From the NCBI GenBank assembly GCA_015231955.1, contig JADGAN010000006.1:62001-126000 (forward strand): a stretch of DNA of 64,000 nucleotides, in the 5' to 3' direction. The notes beneath the pieces were generated by a model. The model was not told the DNA's origin. It saw only the letters and a program-made list of their open reading frames with translations, and ran no database searches. Both the position numbers and the translations under genes were made by a program. This DNA comes from Oligoflexia bacterium. GTDB lineage: Bacteria; Bdellovibrionota; Bacteriovoracia; Bacteriovoracales; Bacteriovoracaceae. Below are positions 35,856 to 45,551 of this stretch, piece after piece; position 1 is the stretch's first letter, and every line of letters begins with the position of its first letter.

Positions 35856-37145
35856 ATGCCAGTAGCAGAGAAGGTGTATTCTGTTAGTGAATTGATTTAT
35901 ACCATTAAACATGTTTTAGAAAAATCGATAGCAAGTGTGGTGGTTAGTGGAGAGATCTCCAATTTGTCGGCATCGGCGGCGGGCCACTACTACTTCTCGC
36001 TTAGTGATGAGGAGAGTTTGATTCAAGCAGTTTTATTTAAGATGGATGCTCTTCGCAATCCCATTATTCGTCATAAAAGCATGAAGGATGGTGTGAAAGT
36101 TTGCTGCTCTGGCGAGCTGATGATCTATCCCAAACGAGGCAGTTTGCAACTTTTAGTGCGTAAGTTACAACTGGCGGGAGCGGGCGATTTACAACTGCGC
36201 TTTGAAGCGCTTAAAAAAAAGTTGCAGCTGGAAGGACTCTTTGATTTAGAGAGAAAGCGGGCGATTCCACTTTTCCCTAAGCGAGTGGCGCTGATTACCG
36301 CTAAGGGGGGAGCGGCACTTCAAGATTTTTTAAGTATCTTTAGGCGGCGATCAATGGCCATGAATTTACTGATTGTGCCCGCCCTAGTGCAAGGGGCGGA
36401 TGCTCCGGCCTCCCTAGTAGAAGCGTTAAGAAGGGTGAATAGTCAGAAGAGCAGTAGTGGTGTCGATGTAGTGGTACTCGCTAGAGGTGGTGGATCAATG
36501 GAGGATTTATGGGCCTTTAATGATGAAACGCTTGCCCGTGAGATTTATGCCTCTACCATCCCGGTGATTAGTGCAGTTGGGCATCAGGTGGATTTTACCA
36601 TTGCCGATTACGTTGCCGATTTTCGGGCCGAAACTCCTTCTGCAGCAGCAGAGTTTTTAAGCGAAGGACAGATGAAGCTTGCTATGAAGTTAAAACATCT
36701 TCGTGAAATGTTGTATGTTAAAGGAGTGCAGTTAGAGCAGTGGCTAGCACATACCAAGGCCATCTCCTCCCCCGGGGGATTAGCAGAACTTTTATGGAAA
36801 AAACTTTTAAGTGAGCAAGAGCGGCTTTCACGACTGCGTCTGAATGAGGCCTTTGCTTATCGTAAACTTTTATTGTATGAGCACCGTTATGCCATAGAAG
36901 ATTTTATGCAAAGAGGGGAGCATGCCATGGAGGGAGTACTAAGAGAGCGAGGGTTTACTTTGGAAAAGTGTTATCAAACCTTGACAGCATTAGATCCCAA
37001 AAATGTTTTAAAAAAGGGCTACGCTTATATCAGTGATGAAAATAGCATTGCCATCACCGACTATCAAAAGTATGCGGCCGTTGAAAATGGTCAAAGAGTC
37101 ACCATTCATTTTAGTGATGGCAAAGGTACTGCTGTAAAACTCTAA
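35856..37145 (+). CDS. xseA: Exodeoxyribonuclease VII large subunit
   Basis: A 429-residue XseA. An N-terminal OB-fold (about 25-110: VVVSGEISNLSASAAGHYYFSL) is followed by the catalytic region with VALITAKGGAALQDF near 147-161, the GGGSMEDLWAFND box near 210-222 and the SAVGHQVDFTIAD box near 237-249. A long helical C-terminus follows. With XseB, which I do not see here, it degrades single-stranded DNA from both ends. The gene stands alone upstream of the cytochrome c genes. Confidence 0.93.
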   Translation: MPVAEKVYSVSELIYTIKHVLEKSIASVVVSGEISNLSASAAGHYYFSLSDEESLIQAVLFKMDALRNPIIRHKSMKDGVKVCCSGELMIYPKRGSLQLLVRKLQLAGAGDLQLRFEALKKKLQLEGLFDLERKRAIPLFPKRVALITAKGGAALQDFLSIFRRRSMAMNLLIVPALVQGADAPASLVEALRRVNSQKSSSGVDVVVLARGGGSMEDLWAFNDETLAREIYASTIPVISAVGHQVDFTIADYVADFRAETPSAAAEFLSEGQMKLAMKLKHLREMLYVKGVQLEQWLAHTKAISSPGGLAELLWKKLLSEQERLSRLRLNEAFAYRKLLLYEHRYAIEDFMQRGEHAMEGVLRERGFTLEKCYQTLTALDPKNVLKKGYAYISDENSIAITDYQKYAAVENGQRVTIHFSDGKGTAVKL

Positions 37146-37165
37146 TCGATGAAATTTTAATCTGT

Positions 37166-37194
37166 TTGACAGAATTTAAAAATAGTGTTCAATT
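37166..37194 (+). promoter_or_regulatory. Possible promoter of the resB operon
   Basis: TTGACA at 37166-37171 is a perfect -35. The best -10 at 17-base spacing is TCAATT, a poor match, so the call is weak. It lies 40-65 bases before the resB ATG. Confidence 0.3.
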
Positions 37195-37232
37195 CCCACA
37201 CAATTGATGAATACTTAAAGGCATAATGAGTT

Positions 37233-38630
37233 ATGACTTCATTGCTTAATTTTCTTAAACAAAGTTATAAGCTGCTATCCTCGATGAAGTGTGCACTCTT
37301 CTTTCTGATGCTGTTTATGCTGGGAATGATGGCAGGAACCTTCGTAGAGAGTATTTATGGCACGACCTTTGCTCTGAGGGCGGTTTACCACTCGTGGTGG
37401 TTTTTCTTTATCGAAGCGGTACTGCTTTTGTCCCTGATTTTTTCTGCGATTAATCGTTTGCCTTATAAACAAAGGTTGCTGGGATTTTATATTGTCCACA
37501 CCTCGCTGGTAGCGCTAATCATCAGCTCTGGTATAACCTATTACTTCGGAACAGATGGCAGTATGGTACTCGCTCCCGGAGTTAAAAATTCGCTAGTGGA
37601 GCTCTCTTCGGATATCTTGCGTATCACGAGTGGCAAGGAGAACTACGACTATAAAATCCCTTTCAGCACTAGTGCTAATAAGCTTGATTGGGAGCTTGAT
37701 TTGCCTAATAAGGTGAAGATCCGTGTGCTGAACTATATTCCATTTGCCAAGGAAGCTCTCCGCTGGCAAAGGCGTGACGGTTTTTGGCTTACGACTTGGA
37801 AGATCCGTAAAGGCCAAAGAGAGGGGAGCATTCGACTTGCCAATTATTTTGATGGCCGTTTTAAAAACTATTTTTTACTAGATGGAGTGGAGCTGTTTAT
37901 TGTCCCTTATGAATTCTATCGTACCATGAAAACCTTGCTGCCGAAAAAAGCTATTGATAAAGTCACTCTGTTTATCACCAAAGATGAGAACGATTTTATT
38001 CGCTTAGCTTATGGATCTGGTAAAAAGTGGACTTTTGAAAAATACACTATGGGGGAGTTACAACTTCCAGGTACCGACTTTTCATTGGCCTTGCTAGAAG
38101 AGTTTTCAAATGTAGTTATAAAAGAAAACTACATTCCGGAGAAACCCACTAAAGATAGCAATAAGAATTTACAAGCAATGCAAGTTGCATATCGGGATTT
38201 GCAAGGAATGGAGCAGAAGCAGTGGATAACCAATGCGCAAGAGAAGCAATTGCGTATTGGAGAGAGTGTTTACTTTTTGCAAATCAAGAGCGAAGAGCTG
38301 AAGATTCCGGTGGTACTGGCCCTCGATCACTTTAAAATAGAGTTAGTACCTGGAACCATGCAAGCTGCAAGTTATGAGTCATTTATCACTGTAAGCGATC
38401 AACAACAGCTATCACACATCTCTATGAACCATCCACTAAAAGTCGATGGATACACCTTTTATCAATCCTCTTATTTTCAAGATGATCATGGTAATTACCA
38501 CTCTGTGCTTTCTGTCAATAAAGATCCGGGGCGTGCCTTAAAATACTTAGGTGCTTTCTTGCTGATGATCGGTGTGCTTGTTCACTATTTGATTGTGTAT
38601 AGAGAACCTAAAGGAGGGGAGATGAGGTGA
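37233..38630 (+). CDS. resB: Cytochrome c biogenesis protein ResB (Ccs1)
   Basis: A 465-residue system II heme-handling membrane protein. Three TM helices lie near residues 18-37, 47-72 and 84-104, then a long periplasmic domain, with one more TM at about 435-457. The segment HPLKVDGYTFYQSSYFQDDHG near 391-411 is a ResB hallmark. With CcsA it exports heme and attaches it to apocytochrome c CXXCH. The stop overlaps the ccsA GTG as GTGA. It is the first gene of resB-ccsA-thioredoxin. Confidence 0.88.
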   Translation: MTSLLNFLKQSYKLLSSMKCALFFLMLFMLGMMAGTFVESIYGTTFALRAVYHSWWFFFIEAVLLLSLIFSAINRLPYKQRLLGFYIVHTSLVALIISSGITYYFGTDGSMVLAPGVKNSLVELSSDILRITSGKENYDYKIPFSTSANKLDWELDLPNKVKIRVLNYIPFAKEALRWQRRDGFWLTTWKIRKGQREGSIRLANYFDGRFKNYFLLDGVELFIVPYEFYRTMKTLLPKKAIDKVTLFITKDENDFIRLAYGSGKKWTFEKYTMGELQLPGTDFSLALLEEFSNVVIKENYIPEKPTKDSNKNLQAMQVAYRDLQGMEQKQWITNAQEKQLRIGESVYFLQIKSEELKIPVVLALDHFKIELVPGTMQAASYESFITVSDQQQLSHISMNHPLKVDGYTFYQSSYFQDDHGNYHSVLSVNKDPGRALKYLGAFLLMIGVLVHYLIVYREPKGGEMR

Positions 38631-40210
38631 AACAATTACAAATGCTTCTTTTGATCCTGCTGATACTGTTTCCCACCTATGGACAAGCACTAGAGTTTTG
38701 TCAAAATCCTGCATTGGAAAAATTGCCGATGTTAACTGCAGGGAGGGTCGTTCCACTGTTTGTACATGCACAGGAGATGGTGAAAGGTTTTCTTATCGAG
38801 AAGAAAGGAGATAATGCGCTTACTGCAACGGCACTTTATTGCTACCTCTCGTTAGGGCAAAAAGAGATGGTTAGCGAAAGATTTGCGCTTGTTTTAGGTG
38901 CAAAGGTGAAGCATCCACAACTCAAAGATTTTTTTCACTTGGACAAAAACGACAACAAGGTATCGATCGAGATTTTAGCAAGTAAAAAAGAGGAGCTTTG
39001 GCAGCGTTACCAAATGGAAGTAAACGCTGGCCGTGATCGCGAGGGGGTGGGCCTTGCTTTGGGAGAAGTGCTTTTAGTTTACAACAACTTCGTTATGGTA
39101 ACGGAGGGACGGGATTGGAACTACTTGGAGCGTAGTGGGAAGTGGGCCAAGGTATTAGCGCTCTATCAAGAGCTCTCCGCTAATGCTAATGAAGAAGAGT
39201 TTTCTCGTATTGTGCTTAAGTCAAACGCTTATCTTTCGGCCTCAGAGGTGCAGAGCTTGCAGTTAGTAACTCTCTATGAAAAAAGCCGACCGTTTGCAAC
39301 CGCCATCATTCTTTGCTTGCTAGGATTTTTTTGTGCCCTCCTTGCGATCAAAAGATCCTCTTTTGATCTTGTAGCGCAAATTGTTTTATGGATTACGTTA
39401 ATTGTGGAGGTCTATGGGATCGTGCTAAGAATGATGATTTCAGGGAGAGCGCCAATCACCAATATGTATGAGACTGTACTAATCGCAGGGTGGGGAGCTT
39501 TGCTGTTGGCAGCGCTGATTGTTTATTTTGGTAAAGATAAGGATAAGCGTCTATTGCCTTTGGGATTTGTTTGTAATCTTGCCGCACTTTTTATGATGAA
39601 CTTTTCTACTACCATGTTGGACGCCTCTATTAAGCCGCTGGTTCCGGTTTTGCGAGATAATTTTTGGCTATCAACCCATGTGACCTCGGTGGTTCTCTCG
39701 TATGCGGCGTTTACTCTAGGATCTCTGGTTGCCAATGTTGTGGTGATTGCCTACATCTTCTCCACTCGTTTTTATAAGCAAGTCCAAGAGTGGAATCAGA
39801 TCATCAGAATTACCATGCAGGTGGGAGTGGTTTTTTTAACCATTGGAATCCTCTTAGGCGGTATTTGGGCCGATTACTCTTGGGGAAGATTTTGGGGATG
39901 GGATCCAAAGGAGACGTGGTCTTTGATTACACTGATTGCTTATCTCGTGGTGTTGCATGGTTGGCATGTTGGGTGGTTTCGAGAGATTCTCTTTTCCTTT
40001 GTGGCCATCATTGGCCTTATGCTAGTGCTGATGACTTGGTTTGGAGTCAACTATATTCTCTCTGTCGGTCTGCATAGCTATGGTGTGAGTGCAGGCGGTA
40101 CAATCTTTTTACTCTCCATTTTCATTGTCGAGCTTATGATTTTGTTCCTTGGGGTGATCCGCTATCGCATATCCTATGCAAAGGCAAAGGCAAAGGTAGA
40201 GGAAAGATGA
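38627..40210 (+). CDS. ccsA: Cytochrome c biogenesis protein CcsA/ResC (system II heme exporter)
   Basis: A 527-residue membrane protein. The first half is a soluble, periplasmic-looking region behind a signal sequence, then about eight TM helices from residue 223. The WWD heme-binding motif WADYSWGRFWGWDPKETW is at about 415-432. Conserved His residues flank it (STHVTSVVLSY near 351 and LHGWH near 444). It works with ResB at the inner membrane. It starts with GTG overlapping resB and ends overlapping the next ATG, so coupling is tight. Confidence 0.9.
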   Translation: MKQLQMLLLILLILFPTYGQALEFCQNPALEKLPMLTAGRVVPLFVHAQEMVKGFLIEKKGDNALTATALYCYLSLGQKEMVSERFALVLGAKVKHPQLKDFFHLDKNDNKVSIEILASKKEELWQRYQMEVNAGRDREGVGLALGEVLLVYNNFVMVTEGRDWNYLERSGKWAKVLALYQELSANANEEEFSRIVLKSNAYLSASEVQSLQLVTLYEKSRPFATAIILCLLGFFCALLAIKRSSFDLVAQIVLWITLIVEVYGIVLRMMISGRAPITNMYETVLIAGWGALLLAALIVYFGKDKDKRLLPLGFVCNLAALFMMNFSTTMLDASIKPLVPVLRDNFWLSTHVTSVVLSYAAFTLGSLVANVVVIAYIFSTRFYKQVQEWNQIIRITMQVGVVFLTIGILLGGIWADYSWGRFWGWDPKETWSLITLIAYLVVLHGWHVGWFREILFSFVAIIGLMLVLMTWFGVNYILSVGLHSYGVSAGGTIFLLSIFIVELMILFLGVIRYRISYAKAKAKVEER

Positions 40211-40737
40211 AACAACGCTTGTTTTATTTATGGATCTTTGTTGGAATTTTTCTGCAGATGCATTTGTCTTTAGTGGCAAAGGAGGAGACGACTACGACTC
40301 CACTACGCGCGCAATACTTTTCAAAATTAACCCCCTATTATCCCCAAGGGATGAGCTTGGGCCCGCAGCAGTTTTTGCACAAGAGGGTGATTGTGCATTT
40401 TTGGGCCACTTGGTGTGCGCCTTGTGTGCAAGAGATCCCTCTGATTATCACTTTTTTAAATCAACATTACGATAAGTTTGATGCCTTTTATTTTGTTGGA
40501 CTAGACCAAGATGACAATGATCACGAAAAATTTTGGAGAAAAATGTTCTCAGGAAATGTAAATTTTTTGGGAAAGAACGTTTACTTACTACAAGATAAAA
40601 ATGGCTTAATGAAAAAGTTGGATATAGTGAAGGTTCCAGAGACACACATCTTCCAGAATGGAAAAATAATTCGTAGAGTAGTTGGTACTCATCTTTGGGA
40701 TGATCCAGTGTTTGTGGATTATCTTAAGGCCATCTAA
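40207..40737 (+). CDS. ResA/TlpA-like membrane-tethered thioredoxin
   Basis: A 176-residue periplasmic thioredoxin. An N-terminal signal or anchor (about 5-20) is followed by the fold, with the WCAPC active site at 68-72 inside HFWATWCAPC and the cis-Pro segment VKVPETHIF near 143-151. It would keep apocytochrome c cysteines reduced for heme attachment, as ResA does. It overlaps ccsA by four bases and ends the operon. Confidence 0.88.
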   Translation: MKQRLFYLWIFVGIFLQMHLSLVAKEETTTTPLRAQYFSKLTPYYPQGMSLGPQQFLHKRVIVHFWATWCAPCVQEIPLIITFLNQHYDKFDAFYFVGLDQDDNDHEKFWRKMFSGNVNFLGKNVYLLQDKNGLMKKLDIVKVPETHIFQNGKIIRRVVGTHLWDDPVFVDYLKAI

Positions 40738-40743
40738 TTTTGG

Positions 40744-40769
40744 CTTGGGCCCAAGAGGCGAAGCGCTTC
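40744..40769. repeat. Two adjacent perfect palindromes
   Basis: CTTGGGCCCAAG (40744-40755) and GAAGCGCTTC (40760-40769) are perfect palindromes four bases apart, between the convergent thioredoxin and chemoreceptor genes. With no loop and no T-run they are poor hairpins; they could be protein-binding sites. Confidence 0.4.
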
Positions 40770-40866
40770 TAACAACAATGGCAAAAAATATTTTATTGCA
40801 GATTGCCGATCGAGAGTTTTTTAGGGAATACTCGAGGGATTTCGAAAATAATGTTATCTTTAGGTT

Positions 40867-42489
40867 TTAGGCAGCATTCTGATGTTTATCCCTATCATAT
40901 CGTTCCCACTCTTTGTTATGCTCTCTTGTTTTTATGTGTATTTGCGGTGAAGTTCTTGGTGCTTGTTTAACGATATTAAATTGCGCTGGAGAAGTAGCTA
41001 TGCGTGTACCGTGTACTAGCTCATTTAATTGCTGGATGAGTATTTGCAAAGTCTCTGCTTGTGCTGTCATCTCTTCACTTGAGCTTGCTGCTTCTTCAGC
41101 AGTGCTTGCATTTTCTTGAGTTGCTTTTTCAATTTGGGCCATCGCTTTCGAGATTTGCTTAATTCCATTATTTTGCTCTCTGGAGGCATCAACAATTTGA
41201 GCGGTATTTGTCGAAACAGTTGCGGCCTTTTCACCAGTTTGGAGGAGAATTTTTGCAGTCTTTTGAACGAGGGCATCTCCCTTTTCCACTTTGCTCTTGT
41301 TTTCCTCTGAGATGATCTCTGCTTTTCTTATGCTATTCTTAACAATGCTTGAAATTTCGAGTGCAGCTTTGCCACTCATTTGCGCAAGATTGCCAACTTC
41401 TTGGGCAACAACGGCAAAACCTCGACCATGCTCTCCTGCTCTTTCTGCTTCAACAGAGGCATTGAAAGATAGCAACTTTGTTTGAAATACAATTTCATCA
41501 ATGATCTCCGTTTTTTCACCAATTTCGGCGATGACTGCAACAAGCTGTTTGATTTGCTGGTTTGACTCCATAATTTCTTTTATTGAATTGATGAGTGCTA
41601 CCATTGCATCATTTCCTTGGTTGGCCATGGTGCGAACATCGTCAGAGAGTTGCTTTGCCTTTTCTGCATTCCCGAGGTTGTTCTCAACCATGCCTGTAAG
41701 TTCCTCAAGAGAGGAGGACGTTTCTTCAATAGAAGCGGCCTGTTCACTTGTGGCCGCAGATAGTTGTTGTGAAGCCGATGATAATTGCATAGAGGCAGTG
41801 GCCACTTGCGAGGAGCAGTCGTGGAGACTGGTGGTCGTTTGGTTAATAGTCTTTGTGATTCCATTGGTAATGGCATAAGCAAAGATAAGAGAGAGGATTG
41901 TTGCTGTGATGATACCGATAAGGACAGAGGTGATGACTTGGGAGATAATAGTATCAAACTTTTCATCAGCATTAATCGATTCTTGATGAATAGAGTTCTC
42001 TACAAAACGAGCGGCCGCTACATACTTGCTTAATATATCATCAATCTTTCCATCGAGTGCCATGATAGCTTGCTTGTTGTTTTCGTTGTATCCATTTGCA
42101 AGCATAGGGATTATTTGCTCATCAGAAATTTTAATCATCTCTTTGATATTTTTTTCCATAATTTTGAGGGATTCTTTTTCTTCAGGTGTGTCGACAATTT
42201 GCGCAGCTCTTGCCATGTCTTCATCAACCTCTTGCTTAACCTTAATCCACTCATTCTTTAATTCTTCAGTAACTCCATTGATGACAAAATCAGCAATGGA
42301 GGAATAAATTTTATATCCCATCATTGATGTTTCCATGATAGTAGTTGACTCAGAAGATCTCTTTGCCCCTTCATCTTGTAAGGTCTGTAAATTCAAGAAT
42401 TGAATCAAGCAGTAGATCATGATGATCGTTGTAAGAATCAGTGTGGCAATGAATCCTCCAGATATTTTTTTTGCTAATGATAATTTCAC
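40867..42489 (-). CDS. Methyl-accepting chemotaxis protein without an evident HAMP domain
   Basis: About 540 residues. TM1 lies near 12-31, a helical periplasmic ligand domain (about 34-190), TM2 near 193-216, then the cytoplasmic signalling rod. The hairpin tip reads [31 protein letters not shown], the MCP signature. Between TM2 and the methylation helices there is no HAMP-like pair of helices. The C-terminus has no CheR-docking NWETF. The GTG at 42489 is the best start: AGGAG lies inside the frame ten bases before it. Ligand unknown. Confidence 0.88.
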   Translation of the reverse strand: MKLSLAKKISGGFIATLILTTIIMIYCLIQFLNLQTLQDEGAKRSSESTTIMETSMMGYKIYSSIADFVINGVTEELKNEWIKVKQEVDEDMARAAQIVDTPEEKESLKIMEKNIKEMIKISDEQIIPMLANGYNENNKQAIMALDGKIDDILSKYVAAARFVENSIHQESINADEKFDTIISQVITSVLIGIITATILSLIFAYAITNGITKTINQTTTSLHDCSSQVATASMQLSSASQQLSAATSEQAASIEETSSSLEELTGMVENNLGNAEKAKQLSDDVRTMANQGNDAMVALINSIKEIMESNQQIKQLVAVIAEIGEKTEIIDEIVFQTKLLSFNASVEAERAGEHGRGFAVVAQEVGNLAQMSGKAALEISSIVKNSIRKAEIISEENKSKVEKGDALVQKTAKILLQTGEKAATVSTNTAQIVDASREQNNGIKQISKAMAQIEKATQENASTAEEAASSSEEMTAQAETLQILIQQLNELVHGTRIATSPAQFNIVKQAPRTSPQIHIKTREHNKEWERYDRDKHQNAA

Positions 42490-42615
42490 TAATTGCTTTC
42501 TCCTAATCAATTTTTAACAATTTTTATAAAATTGCACACTTTGATCGGCGAATGTATTTAAAGCATTAAAAAAATATTATAATAAGATGATTTAGTGGCC
42601 CATAGAGGAGTTGGA

Positions 42616-42793
42616 TTAGCAGTGAACCTCATTTTTTAGATCTTTGCCTGCAAAGAAGTCACTGATATTGCGTAAGCTGGTTTGCGCGATTTCTCTCATT
42701 GCTTCTGACGTGTTTAACAGCAAAATGATCGACAATTTCCTGATTGATAATGTTATCGAATGCCACAATATCTGTTCCAAAACCATGTAAGTT
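42616..42793 (-). pseudogene. Remnant of a D-lactate dehydrogenase (LdhA-like)
   Basis: Two adjacent frames on the minus strand hold pieces of one D-2-hydroxyacid dehydrogenase. The upstream piece LHGFGTDIVAFDN matches the second strand of the NAD Rossmann fold of LdhA, where ILKGFGMxLxAFDP is usual. The downstream piece SEAMREIAQTSLRNISDFF...GKDLKNEV matches the LdhA C-terminus. A stop codon precedes the first piece, and the frame changes between the two, with the catalytic centre deleted. No function expected. Confidence 0.6.
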
Positions 42794-42903
42794 CTATGTG
42801 CCGGCCGACATTTGGGAGAATAGTACTTAAGATATGCTGATTTACCTTGGTTAAACATTGAGGCAGAGCGAGCGTTAGCGACGTACAGAGTTCTATTAGA
42901 TTG

Positions 42904-44454
42904 CTACTTGGTTTTTGATTTAGCTTTAGGGGAAGGAGTTTTGTCGTTTAAGGTTTTTAAAATTTCTTGGGTGCTATCTCCTTGTAAGAAATTTTTAAAA
43001 ATGCTAAAACTTTTTAAGTAGTTTACGGCCTGGACAACTTGGAAATCCTCTTTTGGAGAGTATTTTTTGAGGATATTATCATTTTCCGCTCCGTCGCCGT
43101 TACCGTCGCCACTCTCTGCATTTTCTTTGCGCTTGTTTTTATGCTCTTTCGCCTTTCTGCGCTCTTCGATCTCTTGGATACGATGCTTACGATCCTCTTT
43201 TTCTTTTTTAAGGCGCAACTCTTTTTCTTGAGGAGTTTCAATGGTGGCATTTAAATGGTTTTTTAGATCCATTTCACGGACGTAACGAATTTTGATGCCA
43301 TCTTTAGTGGGATCGATATCAAACTCTTCTAATTCAATATCGGGGGTGATCCCTAACGCTTGAATGCGACGTTGTTTGGGCGTTAAATATTGGGCAATGG
43401 TGAGTTTGATGCCGTTGTCATCATCGACTTGGCTTACCGCTTGTACCGAACCTTTGCCAAACGATTGTTGACCTAAGATGAGCGCGCGTTCATAATCTTG
43501 AAGTGCTCCTGCTACGATTTCTGAAGCGGAGGCGGAGGAGCCGTTAATGAGCACAGCAACGGGGATGTGTAGCTCTTTTTCCTCTTCGGGTGCTTGGGTG
43601 GCATAGCGAACATCTTTTTTCTCACCATCACGCCCTTCAATAGAGACGACGGGGCCCTCTTTTAAGAAGATGGAAGAGACCTCTACTGCTTCATCTAGTA
43701 AACCACCGGGATTGGAGCGAAGATCAAGGATGATGCCTTGAAGTTTATCCCCACTCTCTTTGCGCAAATTTTTAATCGCTTTACGAATCGCCACTGCCGA
43801 TCCTTTTTGAAATTGGGTAAGGCGAATGAATGCGATGTTAGCAAAGAGCAGTTCCGATTTTACGGGTTGAGTTTTGATTTTTTCACGAATCACTTCAAAG
43901 TGTTTGATGCCCAAGATGCCTTCACGTGCAATCCCTAAAATTGCCTTGGTACCGGAGGCGCCTTTCATCTTTTTTACTGCTTCATCGAGGGAGAGTCCTA
44001 GTGTGGGTTCATGATCGATCTCTATAATTTTATCCCCGGTTTTAAGACCGGCCTTATAGGCGGGAGTATCATCAATGGCGGAAACAATATAGATGATACC
44101 ATCTTTAAGTGTCACTTCAATACCCAGACCTCCAAACTCTCCATTGGTCTCGTCTTGCATTTTCGAGAAGTAATCTTTTTCTAAAAAGGAGGAGTGGGGA
44201 TCGAGTGTCTCCATCATTCCCTTAAGCGCTCCATGCACTACCTTTTCAATATCCACTTCGCGATAGTATTGCGACTCGATCATAAAGAGAACTTTATTGA
44301 AGAGTTCCAAATGTTCAAAGCGCGACTTATTGTCGGTGGGGGGAATGTTTTGAGCGTTGTCGCTGCTTTTGGGGAGTGCCTCTTCTTGGGCCTTGGCCAA
44401 AGAGAAAAAGAGAGAGAAGCTTAGTAAGAGAGCTAGAAAGAGGTGTCGTGGCAT
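42904..44454 (-). CDS. ctpA: C-terminal processing serine protease (CtpA/Prc, S41)
   Basis: A 516-residue secreted protease. A signal peptide ends near AKA at residue 22. A PDZ domain spans about 107-190 (GGLGIEVTLKDG). The S41 catalytic part has ILDLRSNPGGLLDEA near 242-256, the Ser region NGSSASASEI near 304-313 and the Lys in SFGKGSVQ (Lys334). A highly charged tail runs from about 400 to 470. It would trim periplasmic proteins, often cell wall enzymes. It is the last gene of ftsE-ftsX-envC-ctpA. Confidence 0.92.
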   Translation of the reverse strand: MPRHLFLALLLSFSLFFSLAKAQEEALPKSSDNAQNIPPTDNKSRFEHLELFNKVLFMIESQYYREVDIEKVVHGALKGMMETLDPHSSFLEKDYFSKMQDETNGEFGGLGIEVTLKDGIIYIVSAIDDTPAYKAGLKTGDKIIEIDHEPTLGLSLDEAVKKMKGASGTKAILGIAREGILGIKHFEVIREKIKTQPVKSELLFANIAFIRLTQFQKGSAVAIRKAIKNLRKESGDKLQGIILDLRSNPGGLLDEAVEVSSIFLKEGPVVSIEGRDGEKKDVRYATQAPEEEKELHIPVAVLINGSSASASEIVAGALQDYERALILGQQSFGKGSVQAVSQVDDDNGIKLTIAQYLTPKQRRIQALGITPDIELEEFDIDPTKDGIKIRYVREMDLKNHLNATIETPQEKELRLKKEKEDRKHRIQEIEERRKAKEHKNKRKENAESGDGNGDGAENDNILKKYSPKEDFQVVQAVNYLKSFSIFKNFLQGDSTQEILKTLNDKTPSPKAKSKTK

Positions 44455-44474
44455 GATGGTATCTCCTCATTTGA

Positions 44475-45551
44475 TTACAAAGTGGTGACTCTTTTGGGTT
44501 GTAGGCCTAACTTTGAGGCCCAATAGGATACATTTTGAATGAGATCTTGCTTGCGTATTTCTAAGTAAACTTGCCCTTTGCTACCGCTTTCACTGATGAT
44601 GGTTTTTCCAAGCGCGCTACCTTTGTGAATGCGATCGTCTTTGGAAACCATGGGCCTGAAATTTCCAAGGGTGATGGAGCGTAAATCGGCACCATGATCA
44701 ACGATGACAATATTACCGTAGGTGGAGAGAGCTCCGACGTAGACAACTTTGCCGTCGCCAATGGCAGCAACGGGAATGGCATGGTTATGGGCAATTTCAA
44801 AGACAAATCCTTTTTTTTCCATGCGCACTTGTAGGGCATCTTGGACGGCAATGGGTGGAGAGAATTGTTCGGCAGTTGTTGTCGCTTGAATAGCTGTAGC
44901 GGTGGATGCGGTTACAACTCGTGACCTGCTGGGCGATCCTTCGGTGAGTGCGCGTTTTTGATTCTCTAACTCGACTAAAAGTTTGGAGAGTTCTTCGTTG
45001 ATAGCGGTATATTCAAAAAAACGCTCCTTCATCACTTTCAACTCTTTTTGCATGGATTGCTCTTTCGAGATCTCCTCCTCTAGAAAACGCTTTTGTTCAC
45101 TAATTTTTCCACGAAGAATCTGTTTTTTGATGACTGCTTTAAGATCGTGACCTTCATGCCTTGCTTCTTGAGTGAGTAAATCCTCTTGCTCTTGCGAGAG
45201 GGCCCCTTCACTAGCGTAAGCGGTGAGATAAGAGTGCATCAGTTGTTCTAACTCTTTTTTATTAGAGGCAATAGATTGGGAGGACTCCATTAAGGAGTTC
45301 GAGAGGTTAGCGATATCTAAGTCGAGAGTTTTTAATTTGGAAAGCTGTTCTAAGTATTGTTGGTTTTTTTGCGACAACTCTTGCTCTAACTTTAACATCT
45401 GTTGTTGCATCAGGAACTGTTTTCTGTTTTGGACTTTGAGCGTAGGGTGTTTAATGATCGCATAAGCACTTTCAGAAGAGAGTGCAACAAAGCAATAGAG
45501 AGAAAGGCCTAGCAGTGCAGTAAGTTTGTTAGATTTTATCAAAATATTCAT
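44475..45551 (-). CDS. envC: EnvC-like murein hydrolase activator, degenerate LytM (M23) domain
   Basis: About 358 residues. A signal peptide is followed by a long coiled coil (about 40-205) and a LytM domain (about 250-350). The zinc ligands are lost: the HxxxD region reads KGFVFEIAHN, the YAHL region reads ITLGN and the final HLHFE reads QVYLEI. EnvC and its relatives activate amidases and are catalytically dead in this way. Placement next to FtsX, the known partner, supports the call. I chose the ATG at 45551 with GGAGGA six bases upstream; it overlaps ftsX by 23 bases. Confidence 0.85.
   Translation of the reverse strand: MNILIKSNKLTALLGLSLYCFVALSSESAYAIIKHPTLKVQNRKQFLMQQQMLKLEQELSQKNQQYLEQLSKLKTLDLDIANLSNSLMESSQSIASNKKELEQLMHSYLTAYASEGALSQEQEDLLTQEARHEGHDLKAVIKKQILRGKISEQKRFLEEEISKEQSMQKELKVMKERFFEYTAINEELSKLLVELENQKRALTEGSPSRSRVVTASTATAIQATTTAEQFSPPIAVQDALQVRMEKKGFVFEIAHNHAIPVAAIGDGKVVYVGALSTYGNIVIVDHGADLRSITLGNFRPMVSKDDRIHKGSALGKTIISESGSKGQVYLEIRKQDLIQNVSYWASKLGLQPKRVTTL

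Noticed and set aside
37166-37194. Strong sigma-70 promoter for resB
   Set aside because: The -35 is perfect, but no acceptable -10 is found at normal spacing; kept only as a weak feature.
40778-40870. A 30-codon frame starting MAKNILLQIADREF that looks faintly like a response regulator N-terminus
   Set aside because: Too short, no Asp pocket, weak start context, and it overlaps the chemoreceptor stop. Similarity is probably chance.
44475-45551. Active M23 endopeptidase
   Set aside because: All zinc-ligand segments are replaced, so it is read as an EnvC-type activator.
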